64,000 nucleotides of DNA, taken from NCBI RefSeq assembly GCF_030269925.1, contig NC_085110.1, forward strand, positions 2,108,001 through 2,172,000, written 5' to 3'. The notes beneath the pieces are model-generated. The model was not told the DNA's origin. It did no database searches and was given only the letters and a program-made list of their open reading frames with translations. The translations under genes and the position numbers were made by a program. Source of the DNA: Bombyx mori. Its lineage: Eukaryota; Arthropoda; Insecta; Lepidoptera; Bombycidae. Below are positions 33,398 through 41,847 of this stretch, piece by piece (the stretch's first letter is position 1; each line of letters begins with the position of its first letter).

Positions 33398-33622
33398 ATT
33401 TTTTTATTGCCCTTGTAGGCAGTCGAGCATACAGCCCACTTGATGGTGAGTGGTTGCCGTCGCACATGAACTTTAGCAATGCCAGAAAAGCCGCTGCCTA
33501 GCGTTAAGTACTCTCCACAAGCCTCGTTTGAAGAAGGACATGTCATAGCGCTCGGGAAACACCGTGGAGGGGAGCTCATTTCAAAGCCGGACGGTACATG
33601 ATAAAAAGGTCTCTGGAAACGC
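33398..33622 (-). mobile_element. CR1-like LINE 3' end with TSD
   Basis: ACATCATAT at 33389-33397 and 33623-33631 is a 9-bp duplication. Between them lie poly(T)-ATTGCCCTTGTAGGCAG and the antisense coding end (CAAGCCTCGTTTGAAGAAGG, GTCTCTGGAAACGCAC). Confidence 0.85.
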
Positions 33623-33631
33623 ACATCATAT

Positions 33632-34138
33632 TTAAAACGGTTCAAACTTGATTGTGCTATCGTAAGAATGAATTATTTCTTAAGTACCGCCCTCCGCTCT
33701 CACATTGTGCAATCCATTGGCTTCCCGTTTCTGTTAAGTTCTTACCTAAAACCTAACCTTTATTACAACATACATCTCATTTAAGTTTCATACTTCGCGA
33801 TATTGAAGCGGCTGTCTCGTTGGCCACCGATACTTTCATTTACATGTCCTATTTCCTTAAAAGCTTTAAGAATAGTGCATTTTGACTGGTGAACAGTGTT
33901 TGGCCCAAATTGTAAATATGAGCGACTTTACGAAATAAATGTGTAATATGTTTTTATAAAAGAAGTATCACTTGACAATGTTTTCTCGTATCGTAGCCAC
34001 AACTAATATCGGTACTGGTTTTTGTTAGAATCTTTGAATCTACATGAAAACTTTGGTTCTAAGTATGTTGGTTTTATACCGCGTCTCCTTATTACCATCG
34101 GATGAAACTAGAGGAACTGTTGAGTTCGTCAACAATAC
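33632..34138. other. intergenic stretch, no gene
   Basis: No gene recognised. Confidence 0.35.
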
Positions 34139-34330
34139 GTCATACCAGAGATCATTTTGCCACGCACCATTTGGATTTGAAATGAACTCAATTTCACGGT
34201 ATATTCCCAACGCTAGGATATCATCGCTATTCTATAAGCTCAGTTTGAAAAGAAGCATTAGTTTGGGTTTTTTTTTTATAAACGACGGTAACCATTTGAC
34301 CATCAGGTGGCTTCTTTGCTCTCATTAGGC
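34139..34330 (+). mobile_element. CR1-like LINE remnant, decayed
   Basis: CATACCAGAGATCATTTTGC and TTTGGATTTGAAATGAACTC, then ACGGTAACCATTTGACCATC, match pieces of the CR1-like family on mixed apparent strands, with an intervening T run. It may be two overlapping fragments. Confidence 0.4.
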
Positions 34331-34364
34331 AGTTAAGACGTTTCCTTTTTTTCGAACACGAAGT

Positions 34365-34535
34365 TTCCCTACCTATTCACTGGCAGCCAAAGAGACTATT
34401 CCAGTTTTGCGCGGACTGGTACGTGGGCTCACGGGCTCAACCTGAGAGAATCTGCTAACACTAGTCCTAGCAAGAGCAGTGCTTGGCAGAATCTACCACC
34501 GAATCGGAAATGCGACCTGCTGAGGAATCAGAGGT
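34365..34535 (-). mobile_element. jockey-like LINE 3' end fragment
   Basis: TTCCCTACCTATTCACTGGC, GTGGGCTCACGGGCTCAACC, CTAGCAAGAGCAGTGCTTGG and ACCACCGAATCGGAAATGCG in antisense order. Confidence 0.7.
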
Positions 34536-35714
34536 AAGTAGCATGTAGACGTATTCTGCGCAATCTAATTGTTTACTTTTAAAAACATAACAATCCAGCT
34601 TTGAAGTAGACAACGTCATTGTAAACATGCTAAATTCGTTTGAATGCATCTACAGATGGATACAGTAAATTGTGAAAAAATATTTATATATATACATATT
34701 TTTGATGATGTTCAATTTATTCACCAAAGTATTGTATTATCGATGTCCATCAATGCCTTAATGATGTCCAATTCAATAAAAAAACTCTCTGCTGAACCTA
34801 TTTGCTTTCACTAAAAGAAACTAGCTCCCATATTTCAATTATATTATTACTAAATAATCTGCTGTATGAAGACAAGTTAGCTGCAAACTTCGAAAACTCG
34901 AGCCTTAACAAAAAAGAGGACGAGTCCTCTAAGCCTTGGACCAAGCGTCGCAAGCCCATATTTTTAGTTTTCAACGGTGGCAAATTACACACAGAAGAAA
35001 TGTGCAGTAGCATTACAGTATTAACATATTTATTGCCGATATATTTTGTTTTAACGTTTGCCCCGGACAATTGATGGCCGTAAACTGGCATTTAAGTTGT
35101 CTAGGTTTTATTTTTTGGAATAGCTACAAATGGCAATTAGCGTAACGTTTCCGAATTTCGGCCAGTATACATGTTGGCGTGTTGTTTCTGGGATTAAATA
35201 GGCAGGCGTAAACTCAATAGTCATTCAATAGGCAGCCTATTGGCCGTGCTCCAGGCAATGTTGATTTCCATGAGCAACTTTGAATACATACTATCAGATG
35301 GATGATATGCTCTTTTATTTACAGAGGTTATAGCGTAAACCAAAAAATGGCGCTAAAAACAAGCATGTGCTGCGTATTTCTGCACTAAACCAATCCATAA
35401 TAATTGTTGAATGTTTGAAGCATACGCGTTTTGAAACGTTTGAAACTCACATGTCTCGGGTCAAGCTGAGCGACGGTGTCCACATTTTAAATAAGCCATA
35501 CCTAGACTGTTGCGTATCCACTAAATAAACAAAATAAATTAGAATAAAATTTTGAAAATAAAGGCGTAAGGCCTTTTTCATTGCAGTTCCGTAGAACTTT
35601 TCAATATATATAAGAAAAAATTTCAAAGTATTATTCGAAATTGTGCTTGGTTTTCTTATTGAACATCAATAACATGTAATCTGTTATAATCCGATATGCA
35701 TTTTGACGTATTAC
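34536..35714. other. intergenic stretch, no gene
   Basis: Overlapping frames of 97 (minus, 34798-35091) and 90 codons (plus, 34802-35074) have no recognisable domain. The plus frame reads KKEDESSKPWTKRRKPIFLV. At most one could be a coding remnant. Confidence 0.3.
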
Positions 35715-35930
35715 GTAATTAAGGTACTTGGTAGCATCAACTCGTGGACGAATCCCCATGCGTTGGACTGATCAGGTGAAAGACCTTACTGAAACCCCAC
35801 TTAACGAGTGTGTGCGCCGGGCCTCGGTTCGCAAACTGTGAAAAACATCTGTTAAGGCTTTAATGAGCAAGAATGCCACATGACCACGATTGCTCTGCCA
35901 AGAGCAACCGATTATGATGATGATGATGGT
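35715..35930 (+). pseudogene. RTE-type LINE ORF C-terminal remnant
   Basis: Encodes GRIPMRWTDQVKDLTETPLN and ECVRRASVRK, then a premature TGA where Trp would be expected, and a GATGATGATGATGG tail. The RW.DQV motif fits the same C-terminal region as at 39226 and 54841. Confidence 0.55.
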
Positions 35931-36354
35931 AGCATCAAGCCAAATTGGGACAAAGACAACCGATTTATCTGTTGTTAACCTTTCCGCAGAATTAAATTTA
36001 AATATTTTTTAAATCTAATATATATATAAATTTCTGAACGTATGTCAAAGAATTCATTCGAACAAGGAAAAAACAAGGTTTTCCTAACAATCGTTAAGTG
36101 CATACGATGTTAAGTTTTCCTGAACTGTGTGACACACGGTAGCACCGGCCGTCCGACATCGCGTGCACTAAATTCAAACATGAAAACTGGAATAAAACTT
36201 AGGCCTTCACTTGCGACACTAATTACTGCAGTAGACGCGATGCTTAGATTAATATTGCAACAATTAATGTATAAGTTTTCGTGAAATCGCTGCGATGTTT
36301 TCGCGAAATGAAAACGTTTCATTGCGTTTCGATTTGTATGTAAATTATTTTAGA
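35931..36354. other. intergenic stretch, no gene
   Basis: No gene recognised. Confidence 0.3.
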
Positions 36355-36646
36355 CTAGCTGACCCGGCAGACTTCGTAGTGCCTCAATCGATAAATAAAA
36401 TACCTAAACTTTTGTATAAAATAAACTTAAAACAAACAAAAGGAATCCGTCCGACGGGGGACACATCAAAGGTAAAGCAAAATTATTATTTTTATTTAAT
36501 TCCGCACGTTTTCATATTTATCCTAACCTTTTAAACCTTCTCTGGACCTCCACAAATAATTCAAGACCAAAATTAGCCAAATCGGTCCAGCCGTTCTCGA
36601 GTTTTAGCGAGACTAACGAACAACAATTCATTTTTATATATATAGA
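36355..36646 (-). mobile_element. non-autonomous Helitron, ~290-bp family
   Basis: A|CTAGCTGACCCGGCAGACT at the low end; high end TTTTTATATATATAGA|T. The end runs into a GATA microsatellite to about 36658. Confidence 0.7.
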
Positions 36647-36833
36647 TAGATAGATAGAATAGATTTATGGATTGCTGTGGTTTAGTCGATCTTAAAAATA
36701 CGTGGAGCGATCTCAAACTTTAAGTCAGTCTGCAATTACTAACTAATATACGTCTACTAACAGTACTAACTTACTACCAGTATTGTTGGTATTTCAAATT
36801 TTGGAAATATATTCGACTGACATGCAAACACTT

Positions 36834-37054
36834 TACTGGTGGTCGGACGTCTTGTGAGTTCGCACGGGTACCAGATACCACCGCCCTGTCTGTTTCTGTC
36901 TTAAAGCAGTAATGCGTTTCGGTTTGAATGGTGAGGCAGCCGTTATGCTGTAAAACTGTGTACATTCTAGATGTCTATGGGCTCCGGTAACCACTTAACA
37001 CCAGGTGGGCAGTGAGTTCACCCACCCATCTAAGCAATTTAAAAAAATAAAAAA
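36834..37054 (+). mobile_element. Bm1 SINE, headless class, with TSD
   Basis: Begins TACTGGTGGTCGGACGTCTT and ends in a long A-rich tail. AAACACTT at 36826-36833 and 37055-37062 is an 8-bp duplication that fixes the 5' boundary of the inserted DNA. Confidence 0.88.
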
Positions 37055-37359
37055 AAACACTTAAGGGTATTTCGAGTCTCGTTTTGTCTTAATAGTACTT
37101 ATAGTAGGGGTTATCTTTATGTGTTCAGTTCTGGTAGTAATACTACTACCACTTACTAACAAATATAATAACTTTGTTGTGATACGGCTGAACTGTAGGT
37201 GGTCGCGGGAAAGAAAATTGCGATACCTCAAACTTTCTTTAGTTTCAGGTACTAATAATGGAAGTATGCAGAAGTTAGTAGCACTGGTAGTTATTAGAGC
37301 CTACAGACGTCACTACGTAAATGATATATGACATATTTTGACACACATGTTCCGGCTTT

Positions 37360-37415
37360 TTTTTTCCTACCTAAGCTGGTAGCCTTGAGAGGCTATGCCA
37401 GCGTAACCGAGCAAG
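37360..37415 (-). mobile_element. jockey-like LINE tail fragment
   Basis: TTTTTTTCCTACCTAAGCTG, GTAGCCTTGAGAGGCTATGC: only the extreme 3' end, antisense. Confidence 0.5.
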
Positions 37416-37731
37416 TGTATCGGGTGCAGACTGTATTTTGTGCTAGCTTCAATATAACTTGATTTAGAAAGTAAGATTTTTAATTCTCTCTTATACAAAA
37501 TACAGCACACATGCTAAGTACGACCAGAAAATTTTGTACAACTGCAACAATGAATGTTGCCACACTAGAAGTAATTATATATAAAGTGTCATATTTATGA
37601 TTGAGTGTCTATCCGTGCATACGTCCTCTCATGAGTAAATATACCAGTTACGAAGTTCTTCTCCATCTCTATTTCTTCTACTACTAATATAAATATTTTT
37701 AGTTAATACTTACTGTAATATTTTTCAGTTT
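37416..37731. other. intergenic stretch
   Basis: No gene recognised. Confidence 0.3.
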
Positions 37732-37972
37732 TACTGGTGGTGGGACCACTTGTGAGTCCGTGCGGGTAGGTACCACCACCCTGCTTATTTCTGCCGTGAA
37801 GCAGTAATGAGTTTCTGTTTTAAGGCTGGGGCAGCCGTTGTAACTATACTGAGATCTTAGAACTTATATCTAGAGGTGGGTGGCGCATTTACGTTGTAGA
37901 TGTCTATGGGCTCCAGTAACCACTTAACACCAGGTGCGATGTGAGCTCGTCCACCCATCTAAGCAATAAAAA
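37732..37972 (+). mobile_element. Bm1 SINE, headless class
   Basis: TTACTGGTGGTGGGACCACT to CATCTAAGCAATAAAAATAA. No clear target duplication. Confidence 0.85.
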
Positions 37973-38339
37973 TAAATAATAATAACTTTAAACAAACAAC
38001 AAATAATACCACATATTATTTTCAGACACGACATCAATCATGTTATTATAACTTAACAAACGAATAGACAATGTGTCGCGGCCACAAACCTAAAACAATG
38101 GCGGACCAGATAAGCGCAGCTAATAAATAATTGGTGTACGATAAGCCTAATTAGCCGTGCTCGATGCAATCGACCGCTCTATCTAGACGTAGAAAACAGG
38201 AAACGACATTGATAATGCTAAGCGAATAATTATTTTTATACGACGCCAGTTGACCTAATATAGTCTCGATCACTGATCGCACGACTCAAAAGACGAGGAC
38301 CCAGTGGTATATGAACAAATAAGTGAGTCGCTTGCTTTC

Positions 38340-38957
38340 TATTTCACTTGTAATTAATATTTCACTTGTAATTAATAGTTTACTTGTAATTAAAAGTTCA
38401 CTTTCTTTTTTATTGCCTTTGTATGCAGACGAACATACGGCCCACCTGATGGTAAGTGGTCACTGTCGCTCATAGACGTCAGCAGTGCCAGGGACAGAGC
38501 CAAGCCGCTGCCTACCATAAAGTACGCTCCGCAAGCCTCGTTTGAAGAAGGACATGTTATAGCGCTCCGAAAACACCGTGGAGGGGAGTTCATTCCAAAG
38601 CCGGATGGGCGTGGCAAAAAAGATCTTTGGAAACGCACTGTCGATGAACAGTTCTAGATAATATGGATGAACTCTGCTCCGATGGCGAGAGGTACGATGA
38701 TAAAAAGGAGATGAGGGGATCATCTCGAATAATTCCTCAGAGCATTCCCCATGGACCATACGGTATAAAACACAGAGAGAACCGAAGTCCCTCCGTAGAC
38801 CCAGAGGTTCCAAGCGATCCGCCAGAGCAGGACTATCGACCATCCGAACAGCTCGTTTCTGTATGGATTATTCTGTATATTTCACTTGTAATTGATATTT
38901 CACTTATAATTATTATTTCACTTGTAATTAATATTTCACTTGTAATTAATATTTCAA
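38340..38957. repeat. 18-bp minisatellite split by a LINE fragment
   Basis: Unit TATTTCACTTGTAATTAA: about 3.3 units at 38340-38400 and 4.5 units at 38878-38957, with a CR1-like LINE end between. The two half-arrays share the same unit and phase sense, so one array was interrupted. Confidence 0.85.
38403..38870 (-). mobile_element. CR1-like LINE, ORF2 C-terminus, inserted in minisatellite
   Basis: The longest copy of this family here. The minus strand encodes SPALADRLEPLGLRRDFGSL, CVLYRMVHGECSEELFEMIP, RTSRHRSRVHPYYLELF and IRLWNELPSTVFSERYNMSF before the tail. The frame breaks once near the FF.TPI segment. Possible duplication TTCACTT on both sides, but the array repeats that string anyway. 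Confidence 0.75.
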
Positions 38958-39194
38958 TGTAGCAATGACAATAAAGAAAAATCATTTTCGTTCGTAGCTG
39001 TACGAGTATGTGTGTCAGTTAAATAAATTAATGCCGGTCAATATACTCAAGTCGTAAACATGTTATACATTTTGTGTTATGTCTAGTATACGGTCAATTG
39101 TTCAACGGCTATCGACGGCATTGGATGTCAAAACGTGAATATCACCGATACTTTGAATTAAGCCGAAGTCTGAGTTGTCAGTCAATTGTCAGGC
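38958..39194. other. intergenic stretch
   Basis: No gene recognised. Confidence 0.3.
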
Positions 39195-39450
39195 TCTCCT
39201 TGTTCTTCTTCTTGCTTCGGTTTCCTCAATACTGAGGGTCGTGACCACCTCCTCGCAACAAGAACTTATTACGGACCATTCCACGCCATTTGCCTCTATC
39301 TGCCGCCGAGTGTAGAGCATCGTAAGCTGTGGTGTCGAGGGTAGTGCGGATCTGGTCAGTCCAACGTGTCGGAACTCTACCTCGTGGTCTTCTTCCGTTC
39401 ACCTTACCTATCACCATTAGCTTCTCGAATTCAAGCTCTCCTTGTAAAGT
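39195..39450 (-). pseudogene. RTE-type LINE ORF C-terminal remnant
   Basis: The minus strand encodes LEFEKLMVIGKVNGRRPRGR, VPTRWTDQIRTTLDTTAYDA and a GGGHDPQY end with stop. G[KR]V.GRR.RGR..RW.D.I and GGHDPQY are the usual C-terminus of RTE-like proteins. Upstream domains are missing. Confidence 0.65.
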
Positions 39451-39804
39451 TGCAAAAATGTCGCTTAAACCAAAATAGTATTTCACCCGTCATCGATATA
39501 TGCATTAGGATTCTGTATTTTGTAATACCACGACTGAAATGCTATGCTCATATGAAAAAGAAGAATCATAAAAACAAATCCTTAGAAGTTTCCTAAGAAA
39601 TACTGTAATTCGACGAACTGTTACCACGTATGTATGTCGCTGTTTGAGAATACGAATTGTTATGAACACCTGCTTGTGTTGCAAGGAATTTCTGGGTTGA
39701 GTTACGTAGACATAACATGTCTTGGAGTGGGATCTTTTGCGTTTTCGAGAATCTTAGTAAGCCTTTGCTTACTTTAACAAAACTTAAAAATACCGGCGTA
39801 ATTC
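39451..39804. other. 5' flank of the full LINE
   Basis: No gene recognised. It ends with AAGCTACAA (39805-39813), the left copy of the LINE target duplication. Confidence 0.4.
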
Positions 39805-39920
39805 AAGCTACAATCATTCCGATAGAGGCACCCGTCACGCGCGGACGTGCTCATCGACCACTCGATCGCCCGGCCTTTGTTCGCCCGGCTTTTGTTAGCC
39901 CGGCCATTGTTCGCGCGGCC

Positions 39921-40070
39921 TGTGTTCGTGGTACATCTGCCGACCAAGTGTTTTTCCTGGAAGTTTTTATTTGTTTGGTTTCCTTTTGTTATTTCTGTGT
40001 TCGTGGTACATCTGCCGACAAACTGTCTTCCTGGAAGTGTTTAATTGTTTTGTTTCTTTTTGTTATTTCC
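39921..40070 (+). promoter_or_regulatory. two 75-bp tandem units in the LINE 5' UTR
   Basis: TGTGTTCGTGGTACATCTGC begins at 39921 and again at 39996; the units run to about 40070 with a few substitutions. Upstream, a shorter GCCCGGC(C/T)TTTGTT-type motif also repeats (about 39868-39920). The place, directly before ORF1, suits promoter monomers, but no core promoter is demonstrated. Confidence 0.7.
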
Positions 40071-40221
40071 GTTTTGTTGTGATTTTTCTTTGTCCTGCAG
40101 TAATCGTGCCGCATCGCCACCTGTGTTCAATAGAACCGCTCAGGTCCGAGAAGTTGGGGCCTCGCCGCAAGGCGAGTGTTTTCTAAGACCCAGGGTAGCC
40201 CCACCTGGGCACGTAGACATC

Positions 40222-41844
40222 ATGGACGCTGTATTTGCGGAATTTCTCCGGCTTCGCTACCCAAAGCTCACTTCCGAGTTTCAGGCCTTCAAGGCCGATC
40301 ACACTGCGAGCCCTCTCGTGGACTCCACCGAGCTCGCTGCTCCTGCGTCGCCTGTACCTGCGTGCAAAGCTTCTGCATCGAGCACCGCAGCCTCCGTCGT
40401 GCCTGCCGTTCCCGCGTCGCCTATACTGGCGAGTAAAACTGCTGCGTCGTCCGCCGTGGTCACCGTTCCAGCAGCGCGATCATCCGCGGCCTCCGTCGCG
40501 CCGTCCAAAACACCTACTCGTAGGTCACCTGCGCCCGCCTCCTCGTCCTCCGACTCTGACTCGGAGATGGAGGTCGACCTCGCTCCCGCCTCATCGACGG
40601 ATGGATTCACCCTAGTGCAAAAGGGTAAGAAGCGTGCCGCGGAGTCTCGAGCTCCCGCGGCCGCTAAAATTAGCAAAGCCGCGAACGCGTCGCGCCCCCG
40701 CCCTCAGACTCCCGTTGCGCCTCCAGCCCGTGCCACTCCGTCGCCGCGTCCGGTGGCACAAAATAAAGCCCAGACCCCTCCCCCGGTAATCCTTCAAGAG
40801 AAGGCAGCTTGGGAACGAGTTTCCCTGGCCCTTAAGGCCAAAAATATCAATTTTACGAATGCCCGTAACCTCGCGAACGGCATTCAAATTAAGGTTCGAA
40901 CATCCGACGACCATAGGGCCCTCTCTTCTTACCTCCGTAAGGAGCGTATAAGTTTCCACACATATACGCTCCAGGAGGAGCGCGAACTCCGTGCCGTTAT
41001 ACGTGGCATCCCTAAAGAGTTGGATGCCGAGCTCGTCAAGGCCGACCTTCTCGAACAAGGCCTACCGGTTAACTCCGTACACCGCATGCACACAGGCCGC
41101 GGAAGGGAGCCATATAATATGGTTCTCGTCGCCCTCCAGCCTACCCCCGAGGGTAAGCAAATATTCAACATCCGAACGGTCTGTAGCCTTTCCGGAATCG
41201 CAGTCGAAACCCCACACAAGAAAGGCACACCTAGCCAGTGCCATAACTGCCAATTATACGGGCATTCTTCCCGTAACTGTCACGCGCGCTCCCGATGCGT
41301 CAAGTGCTTAGGCGATCACGCCACGGCCCTATGCACTCGCGATCAAAAAACCGCGACAGAACCGCCTAGCTGCGTCCTGTGTCGAACACAGGGTCACCCC
41401 GCAAATTACCGCGGATGCCCCCGAGCCCCGAAAATAAATCGCCGCGTCGCCCGCCAAAACCGCCTCCGAGCTTCCGGCCCAGACATCAAAGCCTCGGCAC
41501 CCTCTGTGTCGCAGGCTAAGCCAGCGTTCGTTCCGGCACCGGTGCCCAGTGTCTCGGCCTGGGCGAAACCGCTGCCGTACATGAACACGGCTACAACTCC
41601 CTCCTCCGCGATTCGTCCCGCCCCCGCGACTCGTCCCTCTCCCGCGACTTGCCCTCCGACCGCGTCCGACAATCTCGCTTTAGCGATCGACTTCTTTCAG
41701 TCGATCAACTTTGAGCGCGTTAACGCTTTGGGCGACGCCATTCGCTCTGCCTCCACTGCACAACACTTTATCGCCGTTGTGCAAGAATACGCCGACGTAT
41801 ACGCGTCATTAAATACGTACGTCCTCCCCTCACTCCGCCGGTAA
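40222..41844 (+). CDS. LINE ORF1, zinc-knuckle RNA-binding protein
   Basis: 540 residues, starting MDAVFAEFLRLRYPKLTSEF. The frame is open upstream to 40045, but 40222 is the first ATG with a good context (ATCATGG). Residues ~30-200 are Ala/Pro/Ser-rich and acidic (SDSDSEMEVD), with a basic patch (KGKKR). A region around 254-310 (ELRAVIRGIP...) resembles the domain found before zinc knuckles in jockey-type Gag-like proteins. Three knuckles follow: C340-C343-H348-C353, C359-C362-H366-C371 and C384-C387-H392-C399. The C-terminal ~55 residues look helical. Expected role: bind the LINE RNA and form the ribonucleoprotein that enters the nucleus. It ends one codon before ORF2. Long shadow frames on the minus strand reflect its GC-rich composition. 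Confidence 0.88.
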   Translation: MDAVFAEFLRLRYPKLTSEFQAFKADHTASPLVDSTELAAPASPVPACKASASSTAASVVPAVPASPILASKTAASSAVVTVPAARSSAASVAPSKTPTRRSPAPASSSSDSDSEMEVDLAPASSTDGFTLVQKGKKRAAESRAPAAAKISKAANASRPRPQTPVAPPARATPSPRPVAQNKAQTPPPVILQEKAAWERVSLALKAKNINFTNARNLANGIQIKVRTSDDHRALSSYLRKERISFHTYTLQEERELRAVIRGIPKELDAELVKADLLEQGLPVNSVHRMHTGRGREPYNMVLVALQPTPEGKQIFNIRTVCSLSGIAVETPHKKGTPSQCHNCQLYGHSSRNCHARSRCVKCLGDHATALCTRDQKTATEPPSCVLCRTQGHPANYRGCPRAPKINRRVARQNRLRASGPDIKASAPSVSQAKPAFVPAPVPSVSAWAKPLPYMNTATTPSSAIRPAPATRPSPATCPPTASDNLALAIDFFQSINFERVNALGDAIRSASTAQHFIAVVQEYADVYASLNTYVLPSLRR

Positions 41845-41847
41845 TCA

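Noticed and set aside
34798..35091. Overlapping 97- and 90-codon frames on opposite strands
   Set aside because: Overlapping antisense frames in unique DNA with no recognisable domain; likely chance.
38340..38957. CRISPR-like array of short repeats
   Set aside because: The units are contiguous with no spacers; it is a minisatellite in eukaryotic DNA.
38663..38962. Repetitive peptide (ISLVIDISLIIIISLVINIS)
   Set aside because: The peptide repeat is only the translation of the 18-bp minisatellite; the frame begins in antisense LINE sequence.
39921..40070. Long terminal repeat of an LTR retrotransposon
   Set aside because: The repeats are adjacent, only 75 bp, and lie on one side of a poly(A)-tailed element with APE endonuclease; no integrase or protease is present.
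40299..40676. 125-codon minus-strand frame opposite LINE ORF1 (and similar frames at 40612-41058, 40929-41228)
   Set aside because: Antisense shadows of a GC-rich, Ala/Pro-rich coding region; no domain of their own.
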